NCBI GenBank assembly: GCA_964471225.1
Contig: CAYYEZ010000026.1
Coordinates: 1 to 64,000 of the forward strand
Direction: 5' to 3'
DNA from: JAGVJT01 sp964471225
Lineage (GTDB): Bacteria; Pseudomonadota; Gammaproteobacteria; Legionellales; Legionellaceae
Length of the DNA: 64,000 nt
Part shown: piece after piece, positions 1-9,415 of the stretch
How the letters are laid out: each line of letters begins with the position of its first letter
How positions within the stretch are numbered: the first letter of the stretch is position 1
Program-made: the position numbers and the translations under genes
The notes under the pieces: model-generated
Seen by the model: only the letters and a program-made list of their open reading frames with translations
The model's database searches: none
Told to the model about the DNA's origin: nothing

Positions 1-136
1 AATTGCGAAAGACGAAGGTTTAGACGAAGCAGGTTATCGATTAGTAATCAATGTAAATCAACACGGCGGGCAGACAGTGTATCATATCCACCTACACGTC
101 ATCGGTGGACGACAAATGACTTGGCCCCCAGGTTAG
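1..136 (+). CDS. hinT: HIT-family nucleotide hydrolase (HinT-like), 3' end only
   Basis: Only the last 44 codons lie in the window; the frame is open from base 2 and stops at the TAG at 134-136. The visible part carries the histidine-triad signature HIHLHV followed by GGRQMTWPPG, the usual C-terminus of bacterial HinT. HinT proteins are small purine nucleoside phosphoramidate hydrolases of the cytosol. folE follows 19 bases downstream on the same strand, so the two may be cotranscribed. The identification rests on the histidine triad and the C-terminal tail alone, since the N-terminal half is outside the window. Confidence 0.88.
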   Translation, partial: IAKDEGLDEAGYRLVINVNQHGGQTVYHIHLHVIGGRQMTWPPG

Positions 137-155
137 AAATAAGAAGGTATTTGAC

Positions 156-704
156 ATGCAGGCATTATTTACACAACTTTTAAAAGACATAGGCGAAGAC
201 GTTGAGCGAGAGGGGTTAAAAGACACGCCTGAACGCGCTGCAAATGCATTTCGATATCTGACGCAAGGTTATCACGAGAACATTGAAGACATCATCAATG
301 GTGCCCTATTCGATTCTGAAATGAGCGAAATGGTCATCGTTAAAGATATTGAAATGTACTCGATGTGTGAGCACCATCTTTTGCCATTTTTAGGAAAATG
401 TCATGTAGGATACCTACCTAACAAGCGCGTGATTGGTCTATCTAAAATCGCGCGTATTGTGGATTACTTTGCGAGACGTTTACAGATTCAGGAAAGACTA
501 ACCACTGAAATTGCACAATGTATCGCAGATATTACAGAAGCTCGAGGAGTTGCTGTAGTCATTGAAGCTCGTCATCTGTGTATGATGATGCGTGGTGTCG
601 AAAAACAAAACTCGGTGATGACAACCTCAGTCATGCTCGGAGATATGAGAAACAATTCAAGCAGTCGAATGGAATTTTTGCAATTAATTAAAACGGGTAA
701 CTAG
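156..704 (+). CDS. folE: GTP cyclohydrolase I
   Basis: Converts GTP to 7,8-dihydroneopterin triphosphate, the first step of folate and queuosine precursor synthesis, as a cytosolic zinc-dependent decamer. The 182-residue product has the family length. It shows CEHHLLPF, with the zinc-binding Cys and His, the GLSKIARIV segment, and ARHLCMMMRG with the second zinc Cys. The ATG start is preceded by AGAAGG eight bases upstream. The gene converges on pnp. A queuosine-precursor-type transporter (YhhQ family) lies elsewhere in this window, but no link to folE is implied. Confidence 0.97.
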   Translation: MQALFTQLLKDIGEDVEREGLKDTPERAANAFRYLTQGYHENIEDIINGALFDSEMSEMVIVKDIEMYSMCEHHLLPFLGKCHVGYLPNKRVIGLSKIARIVDYFARRLQIQERLTTEIAQCIADITEARGVAVVIEARHLCMMMRGVEKQNSVMTTSVMLGDMRNNSSSRMEFLQLIKTGN

Positions 705-724
705 GGTCTGTTGATATTTGAAGA

Positions 725-762
725 AAGCGTTACCTTCTTTTTACATCAAGACGGTAACGCTT
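725..762. terminator. Hairpin between convergent folE and pnp
   Basis: AAGCGTTACC at 725-734 pairs perfectly with GGTAACGCTT at 753-762 across an 18-base loop. It lies between the folE stop and the pnp stop of convergent genes, where a shared terminator is expected. Neither side has a strong U-tract, so it may act in RNA 3'-end stability rather than classical intrinsic termination. Confidence 0.5.
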
Positions 763-769
763 AGCGCAT

Positions 770-2926
770 TTACTCTGTATCTGACTCTGAAGCTTTTGGC
801 TCTTCTTCTGACATTTCTTCAACTACAGCCGCAGAATTACTCTGAGATTGAGGTTTATCTTTCCACTCCAATTTCACACGGCCTTGTTTATCCACACCCG
901 CGACAAAAACAGTAATTGTTTGACCTTCTTGCAGAACTTGCTCTACTTTCTGATCTCGATCAGCACAAATTTGAGAGATATGAAGTAAACCATCTTTACC
1001 TGGAAGAAGATTAATAAACGCACCGAAATCAACAATTTTACTAACTTTGCCTTCGTAAGTCTGACCAGGCTCCACTTCAGCAATCAGCAGTTTAATTTGT
1101 CGTTGAGCCTCGTCTAACGCATCTTGGTTTGGCGAGAAAAGCTGAACAACACCGCTGTCATCAATATCAACAGACACACCCGTGCTTTCAGTTAAGCCTT
1201 TAATCGTCGCACCACCTTTACCAATAATTGTGCGGATCTTATCTTCAGGAACTTTCATCGTGACGATTCTTGGAGCATGAGATGACAGCTCTTGACGATG
1301 TTCGGCTAGTGCTGTGCTCATCACGCCTAAGATGTGCTGACGTCCAGACAGCGCTTGCTCTAATGCTTCGGACATAATCGCTTGGGTAATCCCCATGATT
1401 TTGATATCCATTTGCAATGCCGTAACACCATTCGCTGTTCCCGCAACTTTAAAATCCATATCACCAAGATGATCTTCATCACCTAAAATATCAGTTAAGA
1501 CTGCAAATGCGTCACCTTCTTTAATAAGACCCATTGCAACCCCCGCAACAGGCGCTTTCAGAGGCACACCTGCATCCATCAATGCCAAACTCGCACCGCA
1601 GACAGTCGCCATCGAGCTTGAGCCATTTGACTCCGTAATTTCTGACACAACACGTAGAACATAGGGAAACTCTTGCGCCGTTGGCAAAACTGCCATCAAA
1701 CCACGCCGAGCAAGACGGCCATGACCAATCTCACGTCGCTTAGGACTACCCATCATACCAACTTCACCTACAGAGTAAGGAGGGAAATTATAGTGCAACA
1801 TAAATCTATCACGCGTTTCGCCTTCTGGCTTATCTAGAATCTGGGCATCTCTATCATTCCCTAATGTTGCAGCCACAATCGCTTGCGTTTCTCCGCGTGT
1901 AAATAAAGCAGAGCCATGAGCTCTATCCAAAATTCCTGTGCGAATAGTAATCGGACGTACTGTTTTACGATCGCGACCATCAATGCGTGGCTCACCATTT
2001 AAAATACGCTGACGCACAATTGTTTTTTCGAGATGACTCAGTGCGGTATCAATTGCAGCCTTACTCAATTCAGGTTGCTCTGCAAGCAACGCCTCCGTCG
2101 TTTTTTGTCTCACTTCTGCCAACATTTTATAACGCGCAGATTTATCTTTTAGTGAGTAAGCCTCAGTAAATGAAGTCGAAGCAAGATTTTCAACACGCAC
2201 AGGTAATGCTTCATCAAACACAGGAGGAGCCCAGTCCCACGCAGGGTTACCGACCTCATCAGCTAGCTCATTGATTGCTTGAATCACAGGCTTCATTGCT
2301 TCGTGACCAAACAATACAGCACCCAGCATCACTTCCTCAGTGAGCTCACTTGCTTCTGATTCAACCATTAAAATTGCATCTTTTGTACCTGCAACAACTA
2401 AATCTAATAAAGATGTTTCAAGCGCTGTTGGACCCGGGTTTAATACATACACACCGTCTTGGTAACCAACACGTGCCGCACCGATAGGACCTTGGAAAGG
2501 AAGTCCTGAAATAGTTAATGCAGCGGAAGCCCCAATCATTGCGAGAATATCTGCAGGAACTTCAGGATTCAATGACATTACAGTCGCAACGACTTGTACT
2601 TCATTTGAAAAATGCTTGGGGAAAAGTGGACGAATTGGTCTGTCAATTAAACGAGATGTTAATGTCTCATGCTCACTAGGGCGACCTTCTCGTTTGTTAA
2701 ATCCACCAGGAATACGGCCTGCCGCATAATATTTTTCTTGATAATTCACTGTCAACGGGAAAAAATCTTTTTCGACAGCATTTTCACGCACACCAACAAC
2801 AGTGACCAAAACCTGCGTCCCACCCATACAGACAAATACAGCACCATCTGCTTGACGTGCGATTTCACCTGTTTCAATGACCAGTGTTTGATTGCCTAAT
2901 TTTATTTCTTTCACGATTTTGGCCAC
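770..2926 (-). CDS. pnp: Polyribonucleotide nucleotidyltransferase (PNPase)
   Basis: A 3'-to-5' phosphorolytic exoribonuclease and RNA degradosome partner in the cytosol. The 718-residue product matches the family length (E. coli 711). It has two RNase PH core domains separated by a helical linker, then a KH domain (about residues 555-615, with the GKGGATIKGL loop) and an S1 domain (about 620-690, with KIVDFGAFINLLPGKDGLLH). The start is GTG, supported by AGAGGA eight bases upstream. The C-terminus is acidic and Ser-rich. It follows rpsO and its hairpin terminator, as in E. coli, so some pnp mRNA should come from readthrough. Confidence 0.98.
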   Translation of the reverse strand: MAKIVKEIKLGNQTLVIETGEIARQADGAVFVCMGGTQVLVTVVGVRENAVEKDFFPLTVNYQEKYYAAGRIPGGFNKREGRPSEHETLTSRLIDRPIRPLFPKHFSNEVQVVATVMSLNPEVPADILAMIGASAALTISGLPFQGPIGAARVGYQDGVYVLNPGPTALETSLLDLVVAGTKDAILMVESEASELTEEVMLGAVLFGHEAMKPVIQAINELADEVGNPAWDWAPPVFDEALPVRVENLASTSFTEAYSLKDKSARYKMLAEVRQKTTEALLAEQPELSKAAIDTALSHLEKTIVRQRILNGEPRIDGRDRKTVRPITIRTGILDRAHGSALFTRGETQAIVAATLGNDRDAQILDKPEGETRDRFMLHYNFPPYSVGEVGMMGSPKRREIGHGRLARRGLMAVLPTAQEFPYVLRVVSEITESNGSSSMATVCGASLALMDAGVPLKAPVAGVAMGLIKEGDAFAVLTDILGDEDHLGDMDFKVAGTANGVTALQMDIKIMGITQAIMSEALEQALSGRQHILGVMSTALAEHRQELSSHAPRIVTMKVPEDKIRTIIGKGGATIKGLTESTGVSVDIDDSGVVQLFSPNQDALDEAQRQIKLLIAEVEPGQTYEGKVSKIVDFGAFINLLPGKDGLLHISQICADRDQKVEQVLQEGQTITVFVAGVDKQGRVKLEWKDKPQSQSNSAAVVEEMSEEEPKASESDTE

Positions 2927-2952
2927 GTGTTTTTCCTCTAGTATGTTATATG

Positions 2953-2979
2953 AAAAAGGCGCAAAAAATGCGCCTTAAA
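2953..2979 (-). terminator. rpsO-pnp intergenic terminator
   Basis: AAGGCGCA (2956-2963) and TGCGCCTT (2969-2976) form a perfect 8-bp stem with a 5-base loop. On the minus strand it is followed by a short U-rich run. It lies after the rpsO stop and before pnp, the position of the partial rpsO terminator known from E. coli. Confidence 0.85.
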
Positions 2980-3007
2980 GCATGACAGGGCTAAACCCAC
3001 CAAGCAA

Positions 3008-3283
3008 TTAATAAGAGTCTCTCAATCCTAAGCTTTGAATCAACGTCATATAACGTGAGCCATCTTTTCGCTTAAGATACTTAAGCAGCTTCCGGCGCTT
3101 GTTTACCAACATTTGTAATCCACGACGTGAATGAAAATCTTTTTTGTGCGCTTTGAAGTGCTCAGTTAAATACTGAATACGACCTGTCATTAAAGAAATT
3201 TGAACTTCAGGTGTGCCAGTATCCTTCTCAGAACGCTTATAAGTGTTTACAATTTCTGCTTTCTGTGCGCTAGTAAGCGACAT
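3008..3283 (-). CDS. rpsO: 30S ribosomal protein S15
   Basis: Primary 16S rRNA-binding protein of the small-subunit platform; it also forms a contact to the large subunit. The product is 91 residues (E. coli 89) and shows the conserved GRIQYLTEHFKAHKKDFHSR and LLKYLKRKD segments. The ribosome binding site on the minus strand reads CAGGAGTAGAATA before ATG. An upstream hairpin (3323-3365) with a T-run separates it from truB, so it may also have its own promoter, as in E. coli. Confidence 0.98.
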   Translation of the reverse strand: MSLTSAQKAEIVNTYKRSEKDTGTPEVQISLMTGRIQYLTEHFKAHKKDFHSRRGLQMLVNKRRKLLKYLKRKDGSRYMTLIQSLGLRDSY

Positions 3284-3322
3284 TATTCTACTCCTGAAAA
3301 AAATAAGGGTATGCTATAAAAC

Positions 3323-3365
3323 GGGGAATTCTATCAAGAGTTGATTCACAACACAAGAGTTCCCC
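3323..3365 (-). terminator. Hairpin between truB and rpsO
   Basis: GGGGAATTCT (3323-3332) pairs with AGAGTTCCCC (3356-3365) with one imperfect position; on the minus strand TTTT follows closely. It could reduce readthrough from the nusA-infB operon into rpsO-pnp. A TTGATA hexamer in the loop on the minus strand could be a -35 for rpsO, but no convincing -10 was found. Confidence 0.45.
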
Positions 3366-3376
3366 TCCATAAACTT

Positions 3377-4258
3377 TCAAAATGCACATAGCCGCTTCGC
3401 AACGAGCGTATGATCCTCTCGTAACTCACCCATACCAATATAGGTTTGGTCACTCAATTGTAACTGAACCAAACCATAGGTTTGTTGTAAAACATTTTGA
3501 AGTACTTTACCTTGACGAAGTGCCTGCATTTCATCATCAGTCAAGACAAGCCTAGGAAACTGCTCAATGGCACGAGAAATTGGCAGAACACATTGCCAAC
3601 GCTCCTCCATCGTTAAGTCTGCCAGCTCATCTAAAGTGTACATCGGCATCTCTTCGAAACCAGCTGTATACACCCGATGCAGCTGGGTTACATGAGCACC
3701 TAAACCTAATTTTTCGCCAATAGTTTCAACCAAAGAGCGAATATAAGTTCCCTTGCTGCATCTTACGGTCAAACCAACATTGGGAAAATCAAAAAAATTA
3801 CAACGCAGTTCACTTAGGTTAATCGTACGAACAGCTCGCTCAATTTCTAATCCTTTGCGTGCATATGTATAAAGTGGTTTGCCTTGGTGCTTTAATGCAG
3901 AATACATCGGTGGCAACTGGTGTGTTTCACCCATTAAAGAGGGCAACACTTGTAACAGCTCCTCTTTCGTACAAGAGCCTTCTGTTTCATTTGTGACGAC
4001 ACCCATCGCATCACCACTGTCTGTCACCTGTCCGAGACGTGCGACAACCTCATAACATTTATCGGCGTCTAATAAATATTGTGCAATTTTTGTTGCTTCT
4101 CCGAAACAAAGAGGCAACATCCCCGTCGCCAAAGGGTCAAGACTACCGGTGTGACCTGCTTTTTTTATTGCAAAAAAACGCTTCGCACGCTGAAGTGCTG
4201 CATTCGACGATAAACCTTGTGGTTTATTTAAAAGAAAAACACCATTATTCTGAATCAT
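3377..4258 (-). CDS. truB: tRNA pseudouridine-55 synthase
   Basis: Makes the universal pseudouridine 55 in the T-loop of tRNAs. The product is 293 residues. The N-terminal KPQGLSSN motif and the catalytic-aspartate motif GSLDPLATGMLP are present, followed by the KGTYIRSL motif and a short C-terminal PUA-like extension. The ATG overlaps the end of rbfA by 14 bases, consistent with translational coupling in the infB operon. Confidence 0.97.
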   Translation of the reverse strand: MIQNNGVFLLNKPQGLSSNAALQRAKRFFAIKKAGHTGSLDPLATGMLPLCFGEATKIAQYLLDADKCYEVVARLGQVTDSGDAMGVVTNETEGSCTKEELLQVLPSLMGETHQLPPMYSALKHQGKPLYTYARKGLEIERAVRTINLSELRCNFFDFPNVGLTVRCSKGTYIRSLVETIGEKLGLGAHVTQLHRVYTAGFEEMPMYTLDELADLTMEERWQCVLPISRAIEQFPRLVLTDDEMQALRQGKVLQNVLQQTYGLVQLQLSDQTYIGMGELREDHTLVAKRLCAF

Positions 4259-4610
4259 CAGAAGCTTCAGGATTAGCTTTATCGATTAAATGACTCAAAT
4301 GACGACCATAATCAATCGATTCGTCAAATACAAAATGCAGTTGTGGGACAGTGCGTAACGTAGAAGTTCGCGCTAACGCCGTACGCAAATAGCTCGAAGC
4401 ATGATTCAAAATGGTAGTCACGAGAGCCGTATCACCCTCAAAAACAGTAAAGTAAACCTTCGCATGACTCAAATCACTTGAGACATTCACACCAGAAATC
4501 GTGATCAATTTTGGCAATCGAGGATCACGAATTTCTTGGTGAATAATCTGACTTAATTTACGCTGTATCATCTCTGCGATGATAAAGACTCGCTTACGCT
4601 CTTGACTCAT
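4245..4610 (-). CDS. rbfA: 30S ribosome-binding factor A
   Basis: A cold-shock and ribosome-maturation factor that binds the 30S subunit near the central pseudoknot of 16S rRNA. It is 121 residues with a single KH-like fold. The family segments IQRKLSQIIHQEIRDPRL and VSSDLSHAKVYFTVF are visible. Its ATG overlaps the infB stop by four bases and its end overlaps truB. Confidence 0.96.
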   Translation of the reverse strand: MSQERKRVFIIAEMIQRKLSQIIHQEIRDPRLPKLITISGVNVSSDLSHAKVYFTVFEGDTALVTTILNHASSYLRTALARTSTLRTVPQLHFVFDESIDYGRHLSHLIDKANPEASDDSE

Positions 4611-7216
4611 AACGATCGCTGAACCTCTATCGTTTCAAAAACCTCAATTAAATCGCCAGGCTTAACATCATTGTAGTTTTTAACACCAATACCGCACTCA
4701 AAGCCTTGTCGAACCTCACTTGCGTCATCCTTAAAGCGACGAAGTGATTCTAAAGTACCCTCATAAATCACGACATTCTCACGCAACACACGAATAGGAT
4801 TATTACGTTTTACCACGCCCTCAGTGACCATACAACCAGCAATAGCACCTAGTTTTGGCGAACGGAAGACATCTCGAACTTCAGCAATACCCACAATCTC
4901 TTCTTTGAAGCGTGGCGACAACAAACCTAACATTGCAGATTTGACTTGATCCACGATATCGTAAATAACACTGTAGTAATGTAGCGATACTGATTCTTGC
5001 TCAGTCAGGCGTTTTGCACCTGCATCTGCTCGCACGTTAAAGCCAATTAAGATAGCGTTAGAAGCGAGTGCAAGATGAACATCAGATTCAGTAATACCCC
5101 CTACACCACTACCCACGACAGTGACAGTCACCTCCTCCGTTGACAAATTGGTCAATGCGTCGGAAATGGCTTCAATTGAGCCTTGAACATCGGCTTTAAG
5201 AACAATGTTTAATACACGATTTTCAAGAGAAGACAGTTGATCAAAGATACCATCCAACGAGGTTTTTTGACGTCTTGCAAGTTTGACATCACGGAATTTG
5301 CCTTGTCTAAATAAAGCAACCTCACGCGCTCTTTTTTCATCCGCCACAACAATAACATCATCTCCAGCATGAGGCACTGCCGATAATCCAAGTACTTCCA
5401 CAGGAATAGATGGGCCTGCCGATTCAATTGGATGACCGTTTTCATCAACTAGTGCACGAACCCGCCCATACTGCAGCCCTGCAAGTAAAATATCACCTTT
5501 CGCGAGCGTACCATTTTGGACCAAAACCGTTGCCACAGGACCTCGGCCTTTATCAAGGCGCGACTCAATCACGACACCCTCTGCAGGCCCCTCTTTGTGT
5601 GCAGTCAACTCCAATACTTCCGCTTGAAGTAAAATTGCATCAAGCAGCGCATCAACACCAGAGCCGGTCTTCGCTGAGATAGGAATATACATCGTGTCAC
5701 CACCCCAAGCCTCAGGGATAACTTCATGATTTGCTAATTCGTTCATTACACGATCTGGATCAACGCCGGGTTTATCCATTTTGTTCACAGCAACAACTAC
5801 AGGCACTTTGGCGGCTTTTGCATGCTGTACCGCTTCAATTGTTTGCGGTTTCACGCCGTCATCTGCAGCCACAATCAAGACCACAATATCCGTTACTTTC
5901 GCACCACGTGCACGCATCGCAGTAAATGCGGCATGGCCTGGCGTATCTAAGAAAGTAATACTGCCTTTTTCTGTTTCGACATGATAAGCACCGATGTGCT
6001 GAGTGATTCCACCGGCCTCACCCGCAGCGACTTTCGTACGACGAATATAATCTAATAAAGACGTTTTACCGTGATCGACATGCCCCATAATCGTGACAAC
6101 CGGTGCACGCGACTCGGCTTCACCCACTTTGAGTTGGTCCATAAGACCTTGCTCGATAGCATTATCTTTCAATGGACGCGGGATGTGTCCCATCTCTTCG
6201 ACAACAATAATCGCTGTTTCTTGATCGATAACCTGATTAATCGTTGCCATTGCACCCAGATTCATCATGCTTTTAATCACTTCGGCAGCTTTGACGGACA
6301 TTCGTTTTGCTAACTCAGCAACCGTAATTGTTTCAGGAATTAATACCTCTCTTACGACCGGAGTTGTAGGCATAGCAAAGCCATGAGTCAATGTTTCTTC
6401 TGCTTGACGGTACTGCTCTGATTTTTCATGCGGTTTACGTTTTTTCGGTTTATGTCGTTTATAAGAGCCCTGTTCGTCAGTATCATCTTCACTCAAAGCC
6501 ACTGGGAATTTGACACGCTTTTTCTGACCTTTTTTATTAGCATCAGTACGTGCATGATTTGCAGCGCTTTCAGCCTCATCAGGACTACTGCCTGCATGTC
6601 GCTTTTTCTTGTCTTTTTCAGCACGAGATGCGCGCTCTTCTTCTTCTTTATCAGAGAGAGTCGTCGATGTATTTTCTGCAGGAGTAACCACAGTAGCATC
6701 TTTTGCGCTCTCTTGAGTAGTCTCAGGCTCTTTTTCTAGAACCACCGGCTCTTCTACCACAACCTCAGCAACGCCAGTTGCCTCAGCCTCAACTACAGGA
6801 GATTCCGCTTCAACTAAAATCGGAGTAGCTAACAATGACTCATCAACAACACTTTCCGACTCAGAAACAACAGGCGTCTCTACAACAGGCTCCACGGGCT
6901 CAAGGCTCGCTCGTTTCACGTAAGTATGTTTGCGTCGAACTTCTACATTAACTTTTTTACCACTATGTGCATCTTGCCCAAGTGTAACTTGAGAGACACT
7001 TTTTCTTTTCAAGGTGATTTTTTCTGGTGTTGCCTTCAATGTATCTGAAGGAGCTTGACTACCTTTAAGATGATTCAACAGCGTGCGTTTTTGTGCTTCA
7101 CTGATCATCTGTGTCTCATCTACAATCGACAGACCCGCTTCCTTCAACTGATGGAGTAAACGCTCTACTGGTACACCCACGCTTTGTGCCAAATGCTTAA
7201 CCGTGACATCCGCCAT
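4607..7216 (-). CDS. infB: Translation initiation factor IF-2
   Basis: A GTPase that brings fMet-tRNA to the 30S subunit and promotes subunit joining. It is 869 residues. An IF2-N helical segment (about residues 1-50) is followed by a long charged, Val/Glu-rich linker and a second IF2-N domain near 300-350. The G domain starts with GHVDHGKT near residue 376 and contains DTPGHAAF and NKMDKP, and the beta-barrel and C1/C2 domains follow. Initiator tRNA is encoded in the same operon 2 kb upstream. Internal in-frame starts that could give shorter IF2 forms, as in E. coli, were not resolved. Confidence 0.98.
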   Translation of the reverse strand: MADVTVKHLAQSVGVPVERLLHQLKEAGLSIVDETQMISEAQKRTLLNHLKGSQAPSDTLKATPEKITLKRKSVSQVTLGQDAHSGKKVNVEVRRKHTYVKRASLEPVEPVVETPVVSESESVVDESLLATPILVEAESPVVEAEATGVAEVVVEEPVVLEKEPETTQESAKDATVVTPAENTSTTLSDKEEEERASRAEKDKKKRHAGSSPDEAESAANHARTDANKKGQKKRVKFPVALSEDDTDEQGSYKRHKPKKRKPHEKSEQYRQAEETLTHGFAMPTTPVVREVLIPETITVAELAKRMSVKAAEVIKSMMNLGAMATINQVIDQETAIIVVEEMGHIPRPLKDNAIEQGLMDQLKVGEAESRAPVVTIMGHVDHGKTSLLDYIRRTKVAAGEAGGITQHIGAYHVETEKGSITFLDTPGHAAFTAMRARGAKVTDIVVLIVAADDGVKPQTIEAVQHAKAAKVPVVVAVNKMDKPGVDPDRVMNELANHEVIPEAWGGDTMYIPISAKTGSGVDALLDAILLQAEVLELTAHKEGPAEGVVIESRLDKGRGPVATVLVQNGTLAKGDILLAGLQYGRVRALVDENGHPIESAGPSIPVEVLGLSAVPHAGDDVIVVADEKRAREVALFRQGKFRDVKLARRQKTSLDGIFDQLSSLENRVLNIVLKADVQGSIEAISDALTNLSTEEVTVTVVGSGVGGITESDVHLALASNAILIGFNVRADAGAKRLTEQESVSLHYYSVIYDIVDQVKSAMLGLLSPRFKEEIVGIAEVRDVFRSPKLGAIAGCMVTEGVVKRNNPIRVLRENVVIYEGTLESLRRFKDDASEVRQGFECGIGVKNYNDVKPGDLIEVFETIEVQRSL

Positions 7217-7226
7217 GCTTTACTCC

Positions 7227-8714
7227 TCATTCTTCGCTCGAATTGGTATCTGTAAACCAAGAAGCGCGCGCATTCATAATTAACGCTCCGGCTTTTTCTT
7301 CAGTCATACCCGAAATTGGCAACAACTCATCTATACTTTGCTCTGCTAACTCATCTACAGTCGTAACACCTATGTCTTTCAATGCATTAAGCAATTCAGG
7401 AGTCATCCCGTCCATTGACATTAATGACTCATCATGTGCCTGTTGAGTACTTAAGGCCTGAGTCAGTAAAATATCATTCGCACGTTGCCTCAACTCATCT
7501 ACAATCTCTTCATCAAAATCAGCGATGGAGAGTAACTCCTCCTTCGGCACGTAGGCAACCTCTTCAATAGAAGAAAATCCATGAACAACGAGCAACTGGG
7601 CAAGCTCTTCATCAATAGCCAAGTTTGTCATAAACAAATCTCGCGTTTTTTGCGATTCTTCTCGATTTTTACCTTCAAAATCTTCGACTGTCATGACATT
7701 CAAGGTCCAGCCTGTCAATTGACTTGCCAAGCGAACATTCTGCCCGTTTCGACCAATCGCCTGAGCAAGTTGTAAACTCTGAACAGCAAGATCCATTGTT
7801 CGTGTATCTTCATCAACAACGATAGAGGTGATATCCGCAGGAGCCATTGCATTAATCACAAATTGTGCAGGAATATCATCCCATAATACGATATCAACGC
7901 GCTCCCCACCCAGCTCGGTCGAAACAGCTTGAACACGCGCGCCACGCATGCCCACACAAGCGCCAATTGGATCGATTCGTCCATCATTTGTCTTGACTGC
8001 AATTTTTGCACGACTTCCAGGTTCTCTCGCAGCGGCCTTAATTTCAATAATATTTTCACCAATTTCAGGGACTTCAATACGGAAAAGCTCAACAAGCATC
8101 TTCGTATTCGTTCTACTCACCATTAATTGTGGTCCGCGAGGTAGTTCTGCGATTTCGTATAAATATGCACGCACTCTGTCATTTGTGCGAAACATCTCTT
8201 GCGGTAAAGTTTCTGAGCGCAGCATAATTCCTTCTGCTTTACCACCTAAGTCAATAATGATGCTGTCACGTGTGACTTTCTTCACTGTACCATATATCAA
8301 TTGACCAAGTTTGCTGCGATATTGATCGACAACTAAACGACGCTCAGCTTCGCGTACTTTTTGAACCATCACTTGCCGTGCGGTTTGCGCTGCAATTCTT
8401 CCAAACTCAATCGAAGGGATATGCTCTTCAATGCGCTCGCCAAGTTGAATATTGGGCATACGTTTCTGTGCATCTTCTAGAGTTAATTGTCTGTCAGGAA
8501 ATTCAAGGTCATCTTCCGCAACGACATCCCAGTAACGGAAAGTCTGATATTCGCCTGTTTTAGGACTCAGACTAACGCGGATACCTTGTTCCATGCCAGA
8601 TAACTTGCGTGTGGCAGATTCCAGTGCTGCTTGAATCGCTTCTAATACGACTTCTTTAGGCACACCTTTTTCATTAGATAATGCTTCAGCAACCAATAGT
8701 AGTTCTTTGCTCAT
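7227..8714 (-). CDS. nusA: Transcription termination/antitermination protein NusA
   Basis: Binds RNA polymerase and nascent RNA to modulate pausing, termination and antitermination. The length, 495 residues, equals that of E. coli NusA. Visible parts are the N-terminal polymerase-binding domain, S1 (about residues 135-200, GTVKKVTRDSIIIDLGGKAEG), tandem KH domains (DPIGACVGMRGARVQAV and later GRNGQNVRLA), and two C-terminal acidic repeats of the gammaproteobacterial type. infB follows 10 bases downstream. Confidence 0.98.
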   Translation of the reverse strand: MSKELLLVAEALSNEKGVPKEVVLEAIQAALESATRKLSGMEQGIRVSLSPKTGEYQTFRYWDVVAEDDLEFPDRQLTLEDAQKRMPNIQLGERIEEHIPSIEFGRIAAQTARQVMVQKVREAERRLVVDQYRSKLGQLIYGTVKKVTRDSIIIDLGGKAEGIMLRSETLPQEMFRTNDRVRAYLYEIAELPRGPQLMVSRTNTKMLVELFRIEVPEIGENIIEIKAAAREPGSRAKIAVKTNDGRIDPIGACVGMRGARVQAVSTELGGERVDIVLWDDIPAQFVINAMAPADITSIVVDEDTRTMDLAVQSLQLAQAIGRNGQNVRLASQLTGWTLNVMTVEDFEGKNREESQKTRDLFMTNLAIDEELAQLLVVHGFSSIEEVAYVPKEELLSIADFDEEIVDELRQRANDILLTQALSTQQAHDESLMSMDGMTPELLNALKDIGVTTVDELAEQSIDELLPISGMTEEKAGALIMNARASWFTDTNSSEE

Positions 8715-8725
8715 ATTCTGCCTCT

Positions 8726-9169
8726 TTAAGCAAGTAAGCTTGCTTTTACGATATTTAAAAATGGGAACGTTTGCTCTTTATCATCGACTGATATCGTCAC
8801 ACTATCAGGCCCAACGGCTAAGAGGGTACCCTGCATCTTACGTCGTCCGTCTACAGGACGATTAAGCTTCAAATATACACCTTGACCAATGAACTGCGAG
8901 TACTGGTCCAAATAAAACAAAGGCCTCGGGATTCCTGGAGATGAGATCTCCAAACGGTATTGACCAGGAATCAAATCATGCACGTCCAAAAGAGCACTCA
9001 CCTGACGACTAACTCGCTCACAATCTTCAATGGCTACACCATCAGGCTTGTCAATATAGATGCGCAACATAGCGTTCCGAGCATGCTGTGAAAACTCACA
9101 ACCCCACCACTGGCAACCTAGGCTTTCTACTGCATCACGTAATATGTTTTCAATGTTTTGTTGAATCAT
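8726..9169 (-). CDS. rimP: Ribosome maturation factor RimP
   Basis: Assists early 30S assembly. The 147-residue product has the N-terminal alpha/beta domain with LRIYIDKPDGVAIEDCERVSR and the ISSPGIPRPLF motif, then the C-terminal SH3-like domain. It is the first protein gene after the initiator tRNA, separated from it by a terminator-like hairpin, exactly the metY-rimP-nusA order of gammaproteobacteria. Confidence 0.96.
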   Translation of the reverse strand: MIQQNIENILRDAVESLGCQWWGCEFSQHARNAMLRIYIDKPDGVAIEDCERVSRQVSALLDVHDLIPGQYRLEISSPGIPRPLFYLDQYSQFIGQGVYLKLNRPVDGRRKMQGTLLAVGPDSVTISVDDKEQTFPFLNIVKASLLA

Positions 9170-9184
9170 CGCTTTTTATTCAGA

Positions 9185-9210
9185 TAATAAAAAACCCCAT
9201 AAAGGGGTTT
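9185..9210 (-). terminator. Terminator between tRNA-fMet and rimP
   Basis: On the minus strand AAACCCC, a 5-base loop and GGGGTTT are followed by further T residues, a compact intrinsic terminator. It starts 10 bases after the tRNA CCA end. rimP-infB expression would then depend on readthrough or a further start. Confidence 0.85.
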
Positions 9211-9220
9211 ATAATAAAAT

Positions 9221-9297
<77 letters not shown>

Positions 9298-9363
9298 TCA
9301 ACTGAGGCCAATTATACGCAACCTCGCGCATAGATGCAAGCCTTTTTATTTAAAGGCTGCTTA

Positions 9364-9409
9364 AAAAACATAAATACAAAGCTGCAGTGTTAATCTACAG
9401 CTTTGTATT
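9364..9409 (-). terminator. Terminator after the 9416-9895 gene
   Basis: AATACAAAGCTG (9373-9384) and CAGCTTTGTATT (9398-9409) form a perfect 12-bp stem with a 13-base loop. On the minus strand a T-rich run (TATGTTTTTT) follows. It begins 7 bases after the stop codon of the small membrane protein gene. Confidence 0.8.
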
Positions 9410-9415
9410 AGAGAT

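Noticed and set aside
5209..6739. Several plus-strand frames within infB
   Set aside because: Shadows of a highly conserved coding gene; no start signals and no protein-like features.
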